The notes under the pieces were generated by a model. The model was not told where the DNA came from. It did no database searches and saw nothing but the letters and a program-made list of their open reading frames with translations. This document shows, piece by piece, positions 10,306 through 20,442 of a stretch of DNA of 64,000 nt. This stretch comes from Adiantum capillus-veneris (lineage: Eukaryota > Streptophyta > Polypodiopsida > Polypodiales > Pteridaceae), in the NCBI GenBank assembly GCA_014529385.2, contig CM043963.1, positions 1,740,001-1,804,000 on the forward strand, written 5' to 3'. Within the stretch, counting starts at the first letter, position 1; each line of letters starts with the position of its first letter. The position numbers were made by a program, and so were the translations under genes.

Positions 10306-10946
10306 TTACAATGGCAAAGCAGCTACCTCTTTGACTCTTGAACTCCCCTTTGGCTTCATGGCATGACGCAACTCCATTGTCAAGCTATATCCGTAGTCTG
10401 CTGGCTTCAACAAGCCCATCTCCAGCTTCCTCTTTGCTTTCCTGCTCTTTGCCTTTGCCAAGCAAACCATTTGTGCATAGTCCTCTGCACCACCGCACTC
10501 GACCTTCTCTTTGATTTGCGGATGCAAGCAGGCTAGAAACTGTTCTCGCTTGAAATGGTCTCCATTTCGCACACATGTAGCAGTAGCTAGTCTCTCCCAA
10601 ATAGACTCAAATTTACCCAAAAACAAAGCAAAATCTTCACTTACATCCTTCTTGAGCTTGCTCAACTGCTCACCCAAGTCTGATGGAGAAACCTGCTTCT
10701 GAAAAGCTTCAAGAAACTGCTTCCGAATCTTGCTTAGCGATGACTGGCGATCTGCAATCTTTCAGTCCTTCAAACCAGGCTTTGGCTTGTCCTTGTAGAA
10801 CCAATGGTAGGGTCTTCAATTTGGCTTCATGTCCACAAATTCTCAACTGCAACAACAGGTGTAGCTCCCGATCGGAAAACCAATCCGCAGCCTCTTCTTC
10901 TCCAGCAAGCACAAAGTCAATATCATGCATCATCTTCAGGCTTTAA
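10306..10946 (-). pseudogene. Gag-like protein of the gag-only retroelement
   Basis: The first half contains LKTLPLVLQGQAKAWFEGL, the usual capsid-region pattern of Ty3/gypsy gag (an AxxW-type stretch). The second half contains FALFLGKFESIWERL and a REQFLACLHPQIKEKV segment, which match the later part of the retrotransposon gag domain. The halves are in different frames (10709-10933 and 10306-10677), so one indel separates them. No CCHC zinc knuckle is visible. The role would be to form the particle that packages the RNA. Confidence 0.65.
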
Positions 10947-10991
10947 CACTTCCCCGAGGAGCAATCAGTAGATCCTCAGTGGGGGCACCAC

Positions 10992-12969
10992 TGATGGGAT
11001 GAGGGAAATGGGAACACACCCGATACACAAGCTAACTGCCTCTCTATAGCCCAGGGGATACCCACCACCCCAAACCACACAGAAACACACGCACGCACAC
11101 ATTCTGCCAACCTTCACATCATGGACTCGCCTATGAGCAACTTCGGCTACACACAATCACATTTACTGACGCACACACCAATATACCCGTATCTGTAAAG
11201 ACACTCACACCGGGAGACCTCGCAAGCCGCAACCGCAATCTGCAACCACAATCAATCTCTCTCTCCCTCTCTCTTTGCACACACAACCACACAAAAGACC
11301 CGGAGCCACCGCTACCATGGGCACTATGCACGAGACAAAGAGGACAAGGTGATTATAGCCCAACCATGAAAAAAATAACCATAGATACGTTCTGTATCAC
11401 AAATAGCTAGACACAATAATGGCGACGGTCATATACACTTTTTTGGATTGTTTTGGCTTCATCCACACATGGAGCACCTTCCCCTAGCTTGTGGCATCCC
11501 TCGCATGTTCTGTCGATCTTCCATCTTGTCCTTTCACGGCCACTACCGTAGCAAATGAACTAATGGGCTGCAGCCCTTTCACATGTAAGTCACGGCCTCA
11601 GCACCTTGATGGCGACCTCTCGTCGATGGCCCCTGGCCGCTCTCCTTCACCCCTGAAGTCCTTGCGCTAGCGGCTCTTCCTTTGCTCTCGACCCCGGCAC
11701 CTCTTTTGGCGCCCCTCCATTTTCTCTGATCTGACCTGCCCTTGGCGGCTCTTCCAACCGTAGCCTCTCTCTACTGCACCTCGGAGGCGAGCCACCTCGG
11801 CCCTTGCCGTATGCAGCCCCTCTAACTTCGGTGGGTCCACTCAAGCAAGGCGGCCAACTGCTTCCAACACCCCTCCTTCTTCCTCTGCGTAGCGAGCTAC
11901 CCTACAGCAGCCCATGGCGGCTTTCCAGCTTTCCAACCGATGGATCCCCTTCCTGCAGTCCCTTGGTGGCCTCCTGCAACAACGCCCACATCTCTAGCAG
12001 CCCATGGCCGCTTCCTGTAACTCTCGGTAGCACCATCACCTCATGCACCACTGCCCCTGGTCCTCCTTGGCGCTTCCCCAAGGCCTGGTGGCTTCACCTC
12101 ATGCAGCTCCCGAAGTGGCCCGCTTTTCCTCCTTCACAGATGTTCAGCCCTTCGTGATGACGGCCTCCATGCGGGCCAACAGATGCCGCCTCTTTCTATT
12201 CCTGCAACATGTTTTTTTTTTTTTTGATTAATGGAGCTTTTGGGCTTGGCCCCCTTGCCAGCAACCGTCATCTTGAGTCGATTATATTAGAAAAAACTTC
12301 TGCTCAACCTCTTTTTGCATTGCTCGCTTGCTTACATTCTTCACCATGACGAAGAAAACTTCTCCTCCTACCCCAGTTGACGACCTCGCATCACATGATG
12401 CCCGTAAAACAAAGGTCCTCTTGTATTGTCCACGGTCCATGGCCGGCAATTGGTCCCAGTTCTTTGCATAATAGGTCTCGGACCAAAAGCACCACACCAA
12501 GAGTGGTATGATGGACACGTCACCCAATTGGAGAGTTGCCAAATATCGACCTTCAAGCTTGCAAAAAGCTTTGAACTCGCCCAGCTTTAGCTCCTGTTCT
12601 GCATACACCCTGGCATCACCACTTAGGACTTCGATCGGCTATCTTTGACCTGTTATGTGTCACATTTGACATGCACATCCTGGCAGCAAAGTGTCGTGCA
12701 GACATCTCGCACAAAATCCCATATCAGAAACCTGATGGTACCTGCATCCAACAGTCCTTGTCCCGCTTACAAGCTTGTGATATCAACCTTTGCTTCTACC
12801 GCCTATGATAGAGGGAAACCTTTGAAGTTTCCCCTAGCAAATGCTCCATCTCGATGTACCTGACCCATAGCACCATCTAATACTTGCCCAATGTACCTGC
12901 CACTTACCTATAAACCGCCATGCATGGACTTCTTGCATCTCCATGGGTCGACACAGTCGGGCTGTACCA
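10992..12969 (-). repeat. 5' LTR of the gag-only element, outer end lost
   Basis: It matches 7191-9206 closely. On the minus strand it ends TCCCATCA at 10992, next to a candidate primer binding site TGGTGCCCCCACTGAGG (10975-10991), whose tRNA I cannot name. Its outer end breaks off at GCTGTACCA (12969), where element E sequence begins. Confidence 0.75.
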
Positions 12970-13006
12970 ATGTTGAAAACGGTCATTTTCTTCAAAATTT
13001 GAATTT

Positions 13007-13975
13007 TTGTCCGGTCATCCCCGTCTCTGTTCCCGGCCATCCCCCCAGTCGTCGTCCCCGGTTCTCGGCAAGCATGCCGCGACCCCGCGGTCCGATGATT
13101 TTTCGATCGTTCCCCTTCGTCCCCCCTGGCCGCCGTCCCCGGCTAACTCCACTTCTCAAGCCGGCTCTTCTCGAAGGAGGCCTGTCCTGCAAACATGGTC
13201 GTGGTGGGATGAAGTCGACTCTAATATGCGTGGTAAAGGTGGCAGTGCAAGACCATGGATGTGCAAGCTATGCCCGTACAAGAGAATGGGTGGTGTAAAC
13301 AAAGTGTGAGCCCATGTTTTTGCCCTTGAGTATCTCCCGAGAAGAGGTTGGAGCTTCTTGAGAAGCTCACGGTGTATGAGGTCGCGAAAGCGGCCAAGAG
13401 GGGCCGTTTTGGTGCCGTTGATCTCTCCGCAACGGTGACACCACGAGAGAAAAGAGAAGCCAACCTTGACGACACCTCTCAAGCATTCAAGACAAATGCA
13501 TCCTTACCGTCCTCTTCCGTTGCGCATCGCCAAAGCACCCTCAACAAAAATTGGAATCCTAAATTGAAGGAAGAGGTGGATAGGTCGGTTGTCCCATTCT
13601 TCTTCCACGACCACATTGCCTTCCATGCTTTGTGGTGAGTTTCCCTTGGCATATGCACATTGAAATCTCCCATTTTGTATTCATTATGGGGTCTCGACTC
13701 TCGACTCTCCATACTAACACAACATGCTCTATTTTGTGTGCATAGGTCTCCATAATTTCGAACCATGGTTACGAAAATAGGGGAATATGGCTCCTCTTAT
13801 GTACCACCTTCATCGGAGAGGCTTCGCACCACCCTCCTTGAGAAAGAGAATCTTGTCGTGGAGCAAGCGGCCTAAGCAACAAAGGATTTGTGGAAGACCA
13901 ATGGTAGTTGGTGCAAGTATACGTCAGCGTATAATACCTGACAGCTGGTGTAAGTATGATGTAAAGGTATACTAG
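13007..13975 (+). pseudogene. hAT transposase fragment c
   Basis: Homologous to fragment a. The N-terminal half (13007-13306, through RPWMCKLCPYKR) ends in a stop after a deletion that removes the middle of the BED-finger region. The second half (13348-13633) covers the ELLEKL to HDHIAFHA part. The shared intron follows at about 13634-13745, then an exon 2 with a stop in the EQAA stretch. It is defective, like the other two copies. Confidence 0.7.
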
Positions 13976-14115
13976 TTGAGTGTCATGTTAAGGTATCTTA
14001 ATTGGTGCAAATACAGGGTCATGGTATAGTAGTTGGTGCAAGAGTGATTCTAAAATATTCTAGTTAGTACAAGAATGTATACACTGACCTTGCACCAACT
14101 AGCAAGAGTATATCT
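13905..14115. repeat. Subterminal TTGGTGCAAG repeats of element E copy B
   Basis: Degenerate units of about 30-40 bp built on AGTTGGTGCAAGTATA and GTCAGGGTATA run forward in the first half. In the second half they appear inverted (CTTGCACCAACTAGCAAG). The same block occurs at 4906-5100 and 5684-5895. Clustered subterminal motifs in both orientations are typical transposase-binding arrays of hAT-like elements; that role is inferred. Confidence 0.7.
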
Positions 14116-14171
14116 TGACAATATTCTACTCTTTCCAAGGTTTTTTAATTTCCTCATGCCAAAGTGAGAAG

Positions 14172-14350
14172 TCATCTCCTTGTAGGCGTTTTTTTGGCTT
14201 CCAAGGAGATGTAAGATTTCCAAACTATTAATAAAATTTTCGGTGCTTTGTCCAAGCATGCAATGAAGAAGCATTTCCAAAATAGCTCAATCTCTAAATT
14301 AAGGTGAGTGTAGGATTGCTGTTTCCTTTTGAGGGGGACGTGTGATAGAC
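14172..14350 (+). repeat. Direct repeat R2, left copy (179 bp)
   Basis: It starts TCATCTCCTTG with the 10-bp hairpin stem (14173-14182 with 14202-14211) and ends GTGATAGAC. The copy at 20264-20442 has the same length and differs by a few substitutions. The two copies bracket the 5.9 kb block containing the histone-like gene. Confidence 0.85.
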
Positions 14351-15244
14351 AATATGCTTCAAACAACCACGATGTCTCAAAAAGAAACAAAGTTTGTGGG
14401 AGCATCAAGGTCCCATAAGCCGATAGCATGGGGATACCCAACAGCCTGAACGGTTCACCTTTGAAGCAAGAAGCCATTGTGGGAGAGGGACATCTCCTTG
14501 TTTGACACTAGTCTTGGAGTGGTTGATCTTAGATCCCGAGGCAGAGCAGAAAACAAGGTGGTGTGAGGATTATCTCAGGGTATACGAGGTGGTAGTTGGT
14601 GCAAGTGTAATGTCAGGTTATACTAAGTTGGTGCAAGAATAATGTCAGGGTACTAATTATACTTGCACTATTCGTCAAACATACACTGACATTACTCCTG
14701 AACTATTCTTCAGAGCGTAAACTTGCACCAACTAGCAAGAGTACACAGTGGTATTACCCTTGAACTCAAAGCATACACTTCCACTAACAAGGAAGAGTAC
14801 CATTAGGGCCAAGAATGACTCAAAAAGGGTTGTTTGTTAATCTAAGGATTAAGGAATAGTCCAATAGTTATTTGACACGTATACAAAAGTATGGCACTCT
14901 TGTCTCCTCTATTTTGGGTTTTGGTGGTCCTATTTTGACGGAGAACCGCTAAATGTCTTGATCAAAAGGTTGAAACTGCTATATTTGGGTGCTTTCGATG
15001 AGAGAGCTCATTAAATTTGTGGTCCAAAGTAATGAAGTCTCATCTTTTATTCTATTTTATATTTCACAAAAGCGTTGTCAAAAGATACAAAATCTATGTC
15101 AGAAGGCTCTCTAAACAAGGGCATTAATGACAAGTCACCTAGTTTTTTCAAACGTGTACCTTTTTTGCTCTCTCTCTATTTTGTGAGAGGTTTAAGTCTT
15201 TCCGTCTATATTTTCTTTCTTCTTCCTCTAATCTCTGAGTTTCC
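14351..15244. other. Spacer with further TTGGTGCAAG repeats
   Basis: At 14585-14790 more units of the AGTTGGTGCAAG / TGTCAGGGTATACT type occur, first forward and then inverted (TTGCACCAACTAGCAAGAGT near 14720). No coding region is recognised here. Confidence 0.5.
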
Positions 15245-16501
15245 ATGGTGTCTTTTGCACATCGCCCTTCACATAACATAACTTCTTGTGACTTTCATAA
15301 CGTTAGAGAGGATGGTCTTTGGAAGCTCATATCTTTTCGTGTGAATGACTGGGTAACAATGCTTCCTTCATGCAAAGGTGTACATAGAGTGAAGAGAACT
15401 ACACGTGATAAAGTAAAAAACCATTGGAAAGGTCATGTTCTTGCTTTCAAAGTGATCGACAATGGCTGGCTAGCTAAGGTTCACATGTGTACATGGCCAA
15501 GGATATGGTGTTACACTGGGAAGAACATCCCACATTGCATTCTTACTGTAAGTATAAAAAAAACTTCTATTTGATACAGTGAAATTTTCATTCTCCCATT
15601 GTTTTTCTCATTTTTTGATTCCATTCCAGATATATTTCCTTCAACAACTGTGGAATGACAGCATGTGGAGAGTCTAAGTGGGACGTTCAAAGCAATGCAT
15701 AAAGGGATTGCAGATGCTATGTATGCTGACAAGCTACCTTCCTTTTACAAAACAATGGTTTTTTTTGTCTATTTTGCAGAATAAAAAGTTCCATCACAAG
15801 AAGGTGCATATGGAGAACTACATCAGTTACCTATTCCCACCATAAGTTCACTTGACTGGGAAGCTCCTGATGCATGTACTATATCAAGCTTCAAATCCAA
15901 GATCAAAGAAGACATCCTTAAAGCTATGTCTCCGGGTAGGATATCAAGAAGGATTAAAGCTCAATGGTTCTTGCCTATACATGTCTTTGTGGCATGTTTC
16001 AAAAAAATGGACTTGCAGAGGACAAAGACGATGTGGCTTAATAGAAGACTTTCTATGACTGAACTGGATAATGTACTTGGAGACGTATGGAGCACCAAAG
16101 AAACTTTCCATATTGGTGATAATATTAGTTGTAGAGTAAGCCCAAAATCTATGTCTATCTCATATCAACTATGTCGTCAATCATTAGTTCTGGGCTACGA
16201 CTATAGGAGATGGAGAAGCAAATTAGGTAGCTGGGTTCCTCTCGACTCTGAGGAAAATTTTCCAGAGTTTGAACTAAAGGTCACAGTCCATCCACACACC
16301 GAGTATAGAAGCCTGATAGTAACAACAAATTGGAGACTACATGATGTTAGAGAATCTCTTGAGTTTCTTGATGAAACATCTCCCGAGTATAGATTCAAAG
16401 TACATGAAATTGTGGTGAGCACAAGGATGGAGAATTCAACCTCTTGTATCACATACCTTCCCCCAAAAAGAGTTGTATTTGAGCCACTTGCAAGGACTTG
16501 A
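15245..16501 (+). pseudogene. Intron-bearing gene remnant, unrecognised product
   Basis: Exon 1 (15245-15547) ends at a good donor (ACT then GTAAGTAT), and an acceptor CCATTCCAG lies at 15621-15629. A second plausible intron, GTATGC to TTTTGCAG, spans 15721-15779. The last exon is open from about 15785 to TGA/TAA-bounded 16501. It encodes about 235 residues including KVTVHPHTEYRSLIVTTNWR and ending FEPLART. Exon 2 carries stops in all simple joins, so the gene looks broken. I recognise no family. It converges with the minus-strand frame whose end is at 16653. Confidence 0.45.
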
Positions 16502-16652
16502 AAAAACAAGTTCAATATTGTAATCATTTTGAAAATATATTTATCTTTTCTCTACCTTATTGTGATCATTATTTATGTTGTTTTAAACTTACATGACACC
16601 ATGATACACGTTTAAGAATCGATAGTTGGTATTAAGTATTTGAAGTACAAAA

Positions 16653-18518
16653 TTATGAATCACTAAAGGGTATATATATGTTCATATGGACAAAATGAAC
16701 GAAAGTGTACATAGCTCTTGTGGAGTAATCAATCATGAAACTCCACTTTTCTTTTTGCCTGAGAGGATTCTGCATCCTCAAAGACCCTTTTCTTTTGTGT
16801 TTAGAAGGGGGTGAAAGTTCAGGAGTGGGTGGTGGTGGTGACTTGGGCTCCTCAGGGCTTGGCACGGGTGACTTGGTAGGGGTTGGTGCTTTGGGTTCCT
16901 CAGGGCTTGGCACGGGTGACTTGGCAGGGGTTGGTGCTTTGGGCTCCTGAGGAGTGGCTGGCTTGGGTGACTTGGAAACCTCCTTTGGCAACATGAATGG
17001 TAGCTTGAAAGGTGAGCTAGGTGCCTCCCCCTTATTGTTCTTAACTATGCGACGCTTTTGAACCTTGAATTTCAATGGTGAGTGGAATGGATGGCCCTTT
17101 GTATCTGCTCTTTTTTTTGCAGGGATCTTCTCTTGGTGGGACTCTTCCCCTTGGCAGTCTTCTTCGTGGGACTCTTCCCCTTGGCAGGGATCTTCTTCTT
17201 GGTGTGACTCTTCCCCTTGGCAGGACTCTTCTTGGCATGGCTCTTCTTTGTAGGACTCTTCTTCTTGTGATCCTTTTTCTTTGTATGGATCTTCTTTGCA
17301 AGACTTTTCTTCTTCTGGTCCATTTTCTTTGCATCCAAACCCTTGGTGGATCTACCTTTCTTTGGTGGCAAAGGAGATTCTGGATCATTTGGACTTATTG
17401 ATCTTTCCAAAACCATAGAAACAACCTTCTCTCTCACCGACGTGACCCAAGACTCTGGATAGTCATGCAACTGAAACAAATAGAAAAAGGAATTAAAGGA
17501 CATGAGTACATACATACATAGTTAAGAAATCAAAATAAATACATGATCCACACACTTACAGTGAGTGTAGTCATCCGGCACCTTGACTCAAAATATCTCC
17601 ATGCATTGCAAGCACCCTCCATCCACAAGATGTTGCATCTGTTTGTAAAGGCACTTTTTGATTGTAGTACTTGAAACCTTCTATATTGTAATCCTTATTT
17701 GTGGTACTCAGGTGACCAACAATAAGTTTGGCAGCACTGCAAGAAGACATTGAATCAAAAATCTACTAATAGAAAACAATGGGCCATCAAGCATAGATCA
17801 TACTTCATACTTACAGTTTACTTCTCCCATGGATACTTGACAATGAATTCATAAATATAATATCTTTCTCCAAAAGATTGAAGATAATAAGACTCCAATG
17901 TCCTCTACAAAAAATAACAATTAGCTAGGAATACCACAAAATGTTAAAAATAACATGTAAGGAGTTAAGATTTACCCTTCAACATAGGGATATATGTATA
18001 TTATGTAATTGCAGGTCAGTATGTTAAAATCTTCAAAAAAAACTTGAAAGGCTTCCTTGCTTGTTAAAAAGGCACTGTGTCACAAGAGGGTCAAGTATGG
18101 AAATTTGCATAGCTAGAGCCTCTAGAAGATCCCTCATAAGACACCTGAAAAAGAAAACACCCCCCCCAATGAGGCCCTTGTGTCTGCCTTGCACATGCAC
18201 TAATAATTAGCAAAGGAGCAACACATACCTAAGACATATAAAGAGCACAGTGCCACCAAGCTCAATGTTGGGGTTTACAAGAATACTTGTGTCTTGAGGG
18301 AATATGTCCAAGTACACCTCATTATCTCCAAACAAGGATACATTCACCACCATTTGGCCTATAACTTTTTCATAAAGAAGAGAGTTGGATGCTCTTAAAT
18401 TTTCTGCTTGCTCTTTAAGGATAGCATCCTTTGATATCATGTCTTGCTCCCTCTCAGCCTCCTTTGATATCCTGTGCCTTTCTTGTCTCATACTCATGTG
18501 TAACATCCTCAATGACAA
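16653..18518 (-). pseudogene. Multi-exon gene remnant with coiled-coil start and H1-like Lys/Pro-rich end
   Basis: The first exon (18518-18229) starts with a charged heptad-like stretch (SKEAEREQDMISKDAILKEQ), then a hydrophobic domain. Introns with GT-AG ends and usual short plant lengths follow: 18228-18145, 17975-17905, 17814-17737 and 17559-17471. The last exon (17470-16653) starts LHDYPESWVTSVREKVV. It is then dominated by SPTKK, SPAKG and KSHTKKK repeats, like the tail of histone H1, and by PKAPTPAKSPVPSPEE repeats. At least one stop (17818-17820) and one-base shifts (near 18085 and in an A8 run near 17113) break it. It may be the 3' part of the histone-like gene upstream or a separate gene. 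Confidence 0.5.
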
Positions 18519-18534
18519 CCCCTGAATCTTTTTG

Positions 18535-19049
18535 CTACCTGGAAGGAGGGATATTTAAAATTTGGAAGGCTCTAAGATCCTCACTAGGAATAAGCCCAAG
18601 AGCCTTATCAAACTTGTACCTCAGCCTTGACACAAGCACAAAATCTTTGCTCATAAGTGTGACCCTGTGAGCAAATGCAGCTGCAATGTAGCTATCATTC
18701 ATAAAGTCTATGAGAAAATCCTCGGCAGCTTCCTCAAGGCACATCAAAGCTTGAGATTTCCACCTTACTGAGACAAAAGTTTTGATATTCATTATGCTCA
18801 CAAGTCTATCTGTTATCTCTTTGAAAACTCTCATGAAAGATAGCTTTGGAATCAGTAGAAAAGTAGGCTTTTGTGCTTTTCTTATTTCTCTTAAAGATTT
18901 GACTTGATAATTCAACCTTTTTCTAGCAGTGGGCCTCTGAAGAGGTTTTGGAGGTGGTGTTTCTCTGGATCTTCTTTCTCTAAATTATCTTTTTCAGGAT
19001 CATTTGCGGCTTGGTAGACTTTTCTTGCAGTCTGCTTCGTCCTCGCCAT
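18535..19049 (-). CDS. Histone H3-like protein with CENH3-like core
   Basis: The first ten codons from ATG 19049 are MARTKQTARK, the exact N-terminus of histone H3. A candidate 83-bp GT-AG intron (19019-18937) then joins in frame to RPTARKRLNYQVK and a complete histone fold: LREIRKAQKPTFLLIPKL (alpha-N), RWKSQALMCLEEAAEDFLI (loop 1 and alpha-2) and HRVTLMSKDFVLVSRLR (alpha-3). Trp in RW, the AAEDFL stretch, VTLMxKDF and a lengthened loop 1 are features of plant CENH3 rather than canonical H3. The protein would be 143 residues with a 25-residue extension after the usual H3 end. If the 83 bp is not an intron, a one-base frameshift is needed instead. The expected role would be in nucleosomes. 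Whether this divergent copy works is unknown. Confidence 0.7.
18937..19019 (-). other. Candidate intron in the H3-like gene
   Basis: 83 bp on the minus strand, from GTCTACC to CTCTTCAG, a polypyrimidine-CAG acceptor. Removing it keeps the frame between codon 10 and the fold. The donor is weak (GTCTAC). The same stretch is open in the ATG frame for 36 codons, so an alternative is a longer coding tail with a frameshift. Confidence 0.5.
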
Positions 19050-19066
19050 TTGGGTCACAAAACATC

Positions 19067-19425
19067 GCACGATGCGATAGCTGGGTCACCCACAATCTAC
19101 AAGCTGTCCGTATCGCGTCGTATGTGAAGCTGTTGACCTTGGCAATGAATCAAAGAAGGACACCTGCACGATGCGATAGCCGGGTCACCCACATCCTAGA
19201 ACAGGTCCGGATCACGTCGTATGTGAAGCTGTTGAGCCTTGGCAATGAATCAATGGACACTTGCACGACGCGATAGCCGGGTCACCCACATGATAGAACA
19301 TGTTCGAGTCGCGTCGTATGTGAAGCTGTTGATCTTGGCAATGAATCAAGGAAGGACATCTGCATGACGCGATAACTTAGCCATCCACTGTCTAGCACTT
19401 GCTTGTATCGCGTTGTACGGGTTAG
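19067..19425. repeat. Tandem repeat of 97-99 bp (3.6 copies) upstream of the H3-like gene
   Basis: Units start at 19067, 19166, 19263 and 19362. Each holds GCACGAYGCGATAG near its start and an inverted partner TATCGCGTCGTA about 35 bp on, so each unit contains its own dyad. The array begins 18 bp upstream of the ATG of the minus-strand gene, placing it in that gene's 5' leader or promoter. Confidence 0.88.
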
Positions 19426-19429
19426 GAAT

Positions 19430-20263
19430 AAGAAACAATATGGAAGTGAAAAGAATTGGGCGAGGAGGGGTAGCGGGGATCAATGGAAAAAAGAGATAAG
19501 ACTTGCAGAAAGGGGATGTGCGGGGGTCGTTTAGGAGGTATGACATGATGCGAATGTTTGGTTTGGGGGAAGGTAAAAAATGAGCACGTGAGAGAGCTTT
19601 ATATACAGCCGACCGTCTGTACGATGATTGTTGGAAGCATGCCCCATGGCACGTCTACATGGTTGACACGTGTCCATAACGGTAATTTTTTGCACCTTAT
19701 ATAAAGCTTGATCTTGATTTTTATTGGTGTTATACTTTTACTTGTCCCACACGACGCAAGAAATTGTCTTTATTTTACTTCTCTCCACTAGTGCTATGCG
19801 TCGCTTTGGTCTCTCAAGGTCCCTTCGTCTCGCAGGACACGATAGTACCCGTTTGCAAACCTCGGGTGGGGCCTCTATCACGTGGTTCGGGCTTCTACTT
19901 GGCTCCACTAGACAGCTCCTACACGACGCGATCGGAGCAGGGTGCACATCCTGGAACCCTCCCCTATCGCTTCGTTTGGGCGTGCTTGTCACGACACCTT
20001 CCCTGTGCCTAACCAAAGCACTTTGCACATCGTGGAACCCTCCCCCCTTATCACTTTCTATATCACTTTGGCGCGTACTTGTTGACCTTCACCCTTTGCC
20101 TAGGTAGCTTCACTGGTTCGATTTTTTCTCTACCATGAATGAAGGTCGGGAGGAGATTTTGGAGGAGAGTCCAAGTGAGAAGCTATTGGTTGCTGTGATG
20201 GATGGTGGTGACATGGAAGTATACACCAAAGCATATGAAATATTCAACTCTTGGCATGAGAAT
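19430..20263. other. Spacer, no gene called
   Basis: It includes a repeated GCACATCNTGGAACCCTCCC segment (near 19947 and 20030) and a short frame at 20135-20263 (MNEGREEILEESPSEKLLV) that runs into R2. I recognise nothing in it. Confidence 0.4.
19597..19606 (-). promoter_or_regulatory. Putative TATA box for the H3-like gene
   Basis: On the minus strand the sequence reads GTATATAAAG, about 550 bp upstream of the ATG and upstream of the tandem array. A second TATATAAAG-type site reads on the plus strand at 19694-19703. Assignment is by motif only. Confidence 0.35.
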
Positions 20264-20442
20264 TCATCTCCTTGTAGGCGTTTTTTTGGCTTCCAAGGAG
20301 ATGTAAGATTTCCAAACTATTAATAAAATTTTTGGTGCTTTGTCCAAGCATGTAATGAAGAAGCGTTTCCAAAATAGCTCAATCTTTAAATTAAGGTCAT
20401 TGTAGGATTGATGTTGCCTTTTGAGGGGGACGTGTGATAGAC
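20264..20442 (+). repeat. Direct repeat R2, right copy (179 bp)
   Basis: It matches 14172-14350 over its whole length, including the CATCTCCTTG/CAAGGAGATG hairpin and the GTGATAGAC end. The flanks differ on both sides, so the 179 bp behaves as a defined unit. Confidence 0.85.

Larger units (their letters stand above)
7191..12969 (-). mobile_element. Gag-only, non-autonomous LTR retrotransposon inserted in element E copy B
   Basis: Two direct repeats of about 2.1 kb (7191-9353 and 10992-12969) flank 1.6 kb of internal sequence. That sequence codes on the minus strand for a gag-like protein and a second ORF, with no protease, reverse transcriptase or integrase. This is the structure of a large-LTR non-autonomous (LARD-like) element. 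The LTR reads TGTTACAG to TCCCATCA on the minus strand. The right (5') LTR is missing its outer 147 bp, present at 9207-9353 in the left copy, so no target duplication survives. Confidence 0.75.
12970..14350 (+). mobile_element. Element E, copy B, right part
   Basis: It resumes element E at the GTTGAAAACGGTC segment and continues through transposase fragment c, the subterminal repeats and the 179-bp R2 segment. Together with 6896-7190 it makes one element copy split by the retroelement. Confidence 0.75.

Noticed and set aside
17560-17736. A Ulp1-like peptidase motif (VPLQTDATSCGW) in one frame of the minus strand
   Set aside because: It ends in a stop within the same exon. Another frame of that exon joins the next exon in phase through a good GT-AG intron, and no His or Asp boxes of the C48 family are visible upstream.
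19067-19425. CRISPR-like array
   Set aside because: Repeats of 97-99 bp are contiguous, with no unique spacers, in a plant nuclear context.
19724-20107. 127-codon plus-strand frame
   Set aside because: No recognisable domain. It contains a duplicated GGAACCCTCCC segment and an overlapping antisense frame, and it is not supported by splice sites.
14172-20442. R2 copies as LTRs of one retroelement
   Set aside because: There are no TG/CA ends, primer binding site, polypurine tract or pol. A third R2 copy is truncated at 6000, and R2 is the continuation of hAT-like element E.
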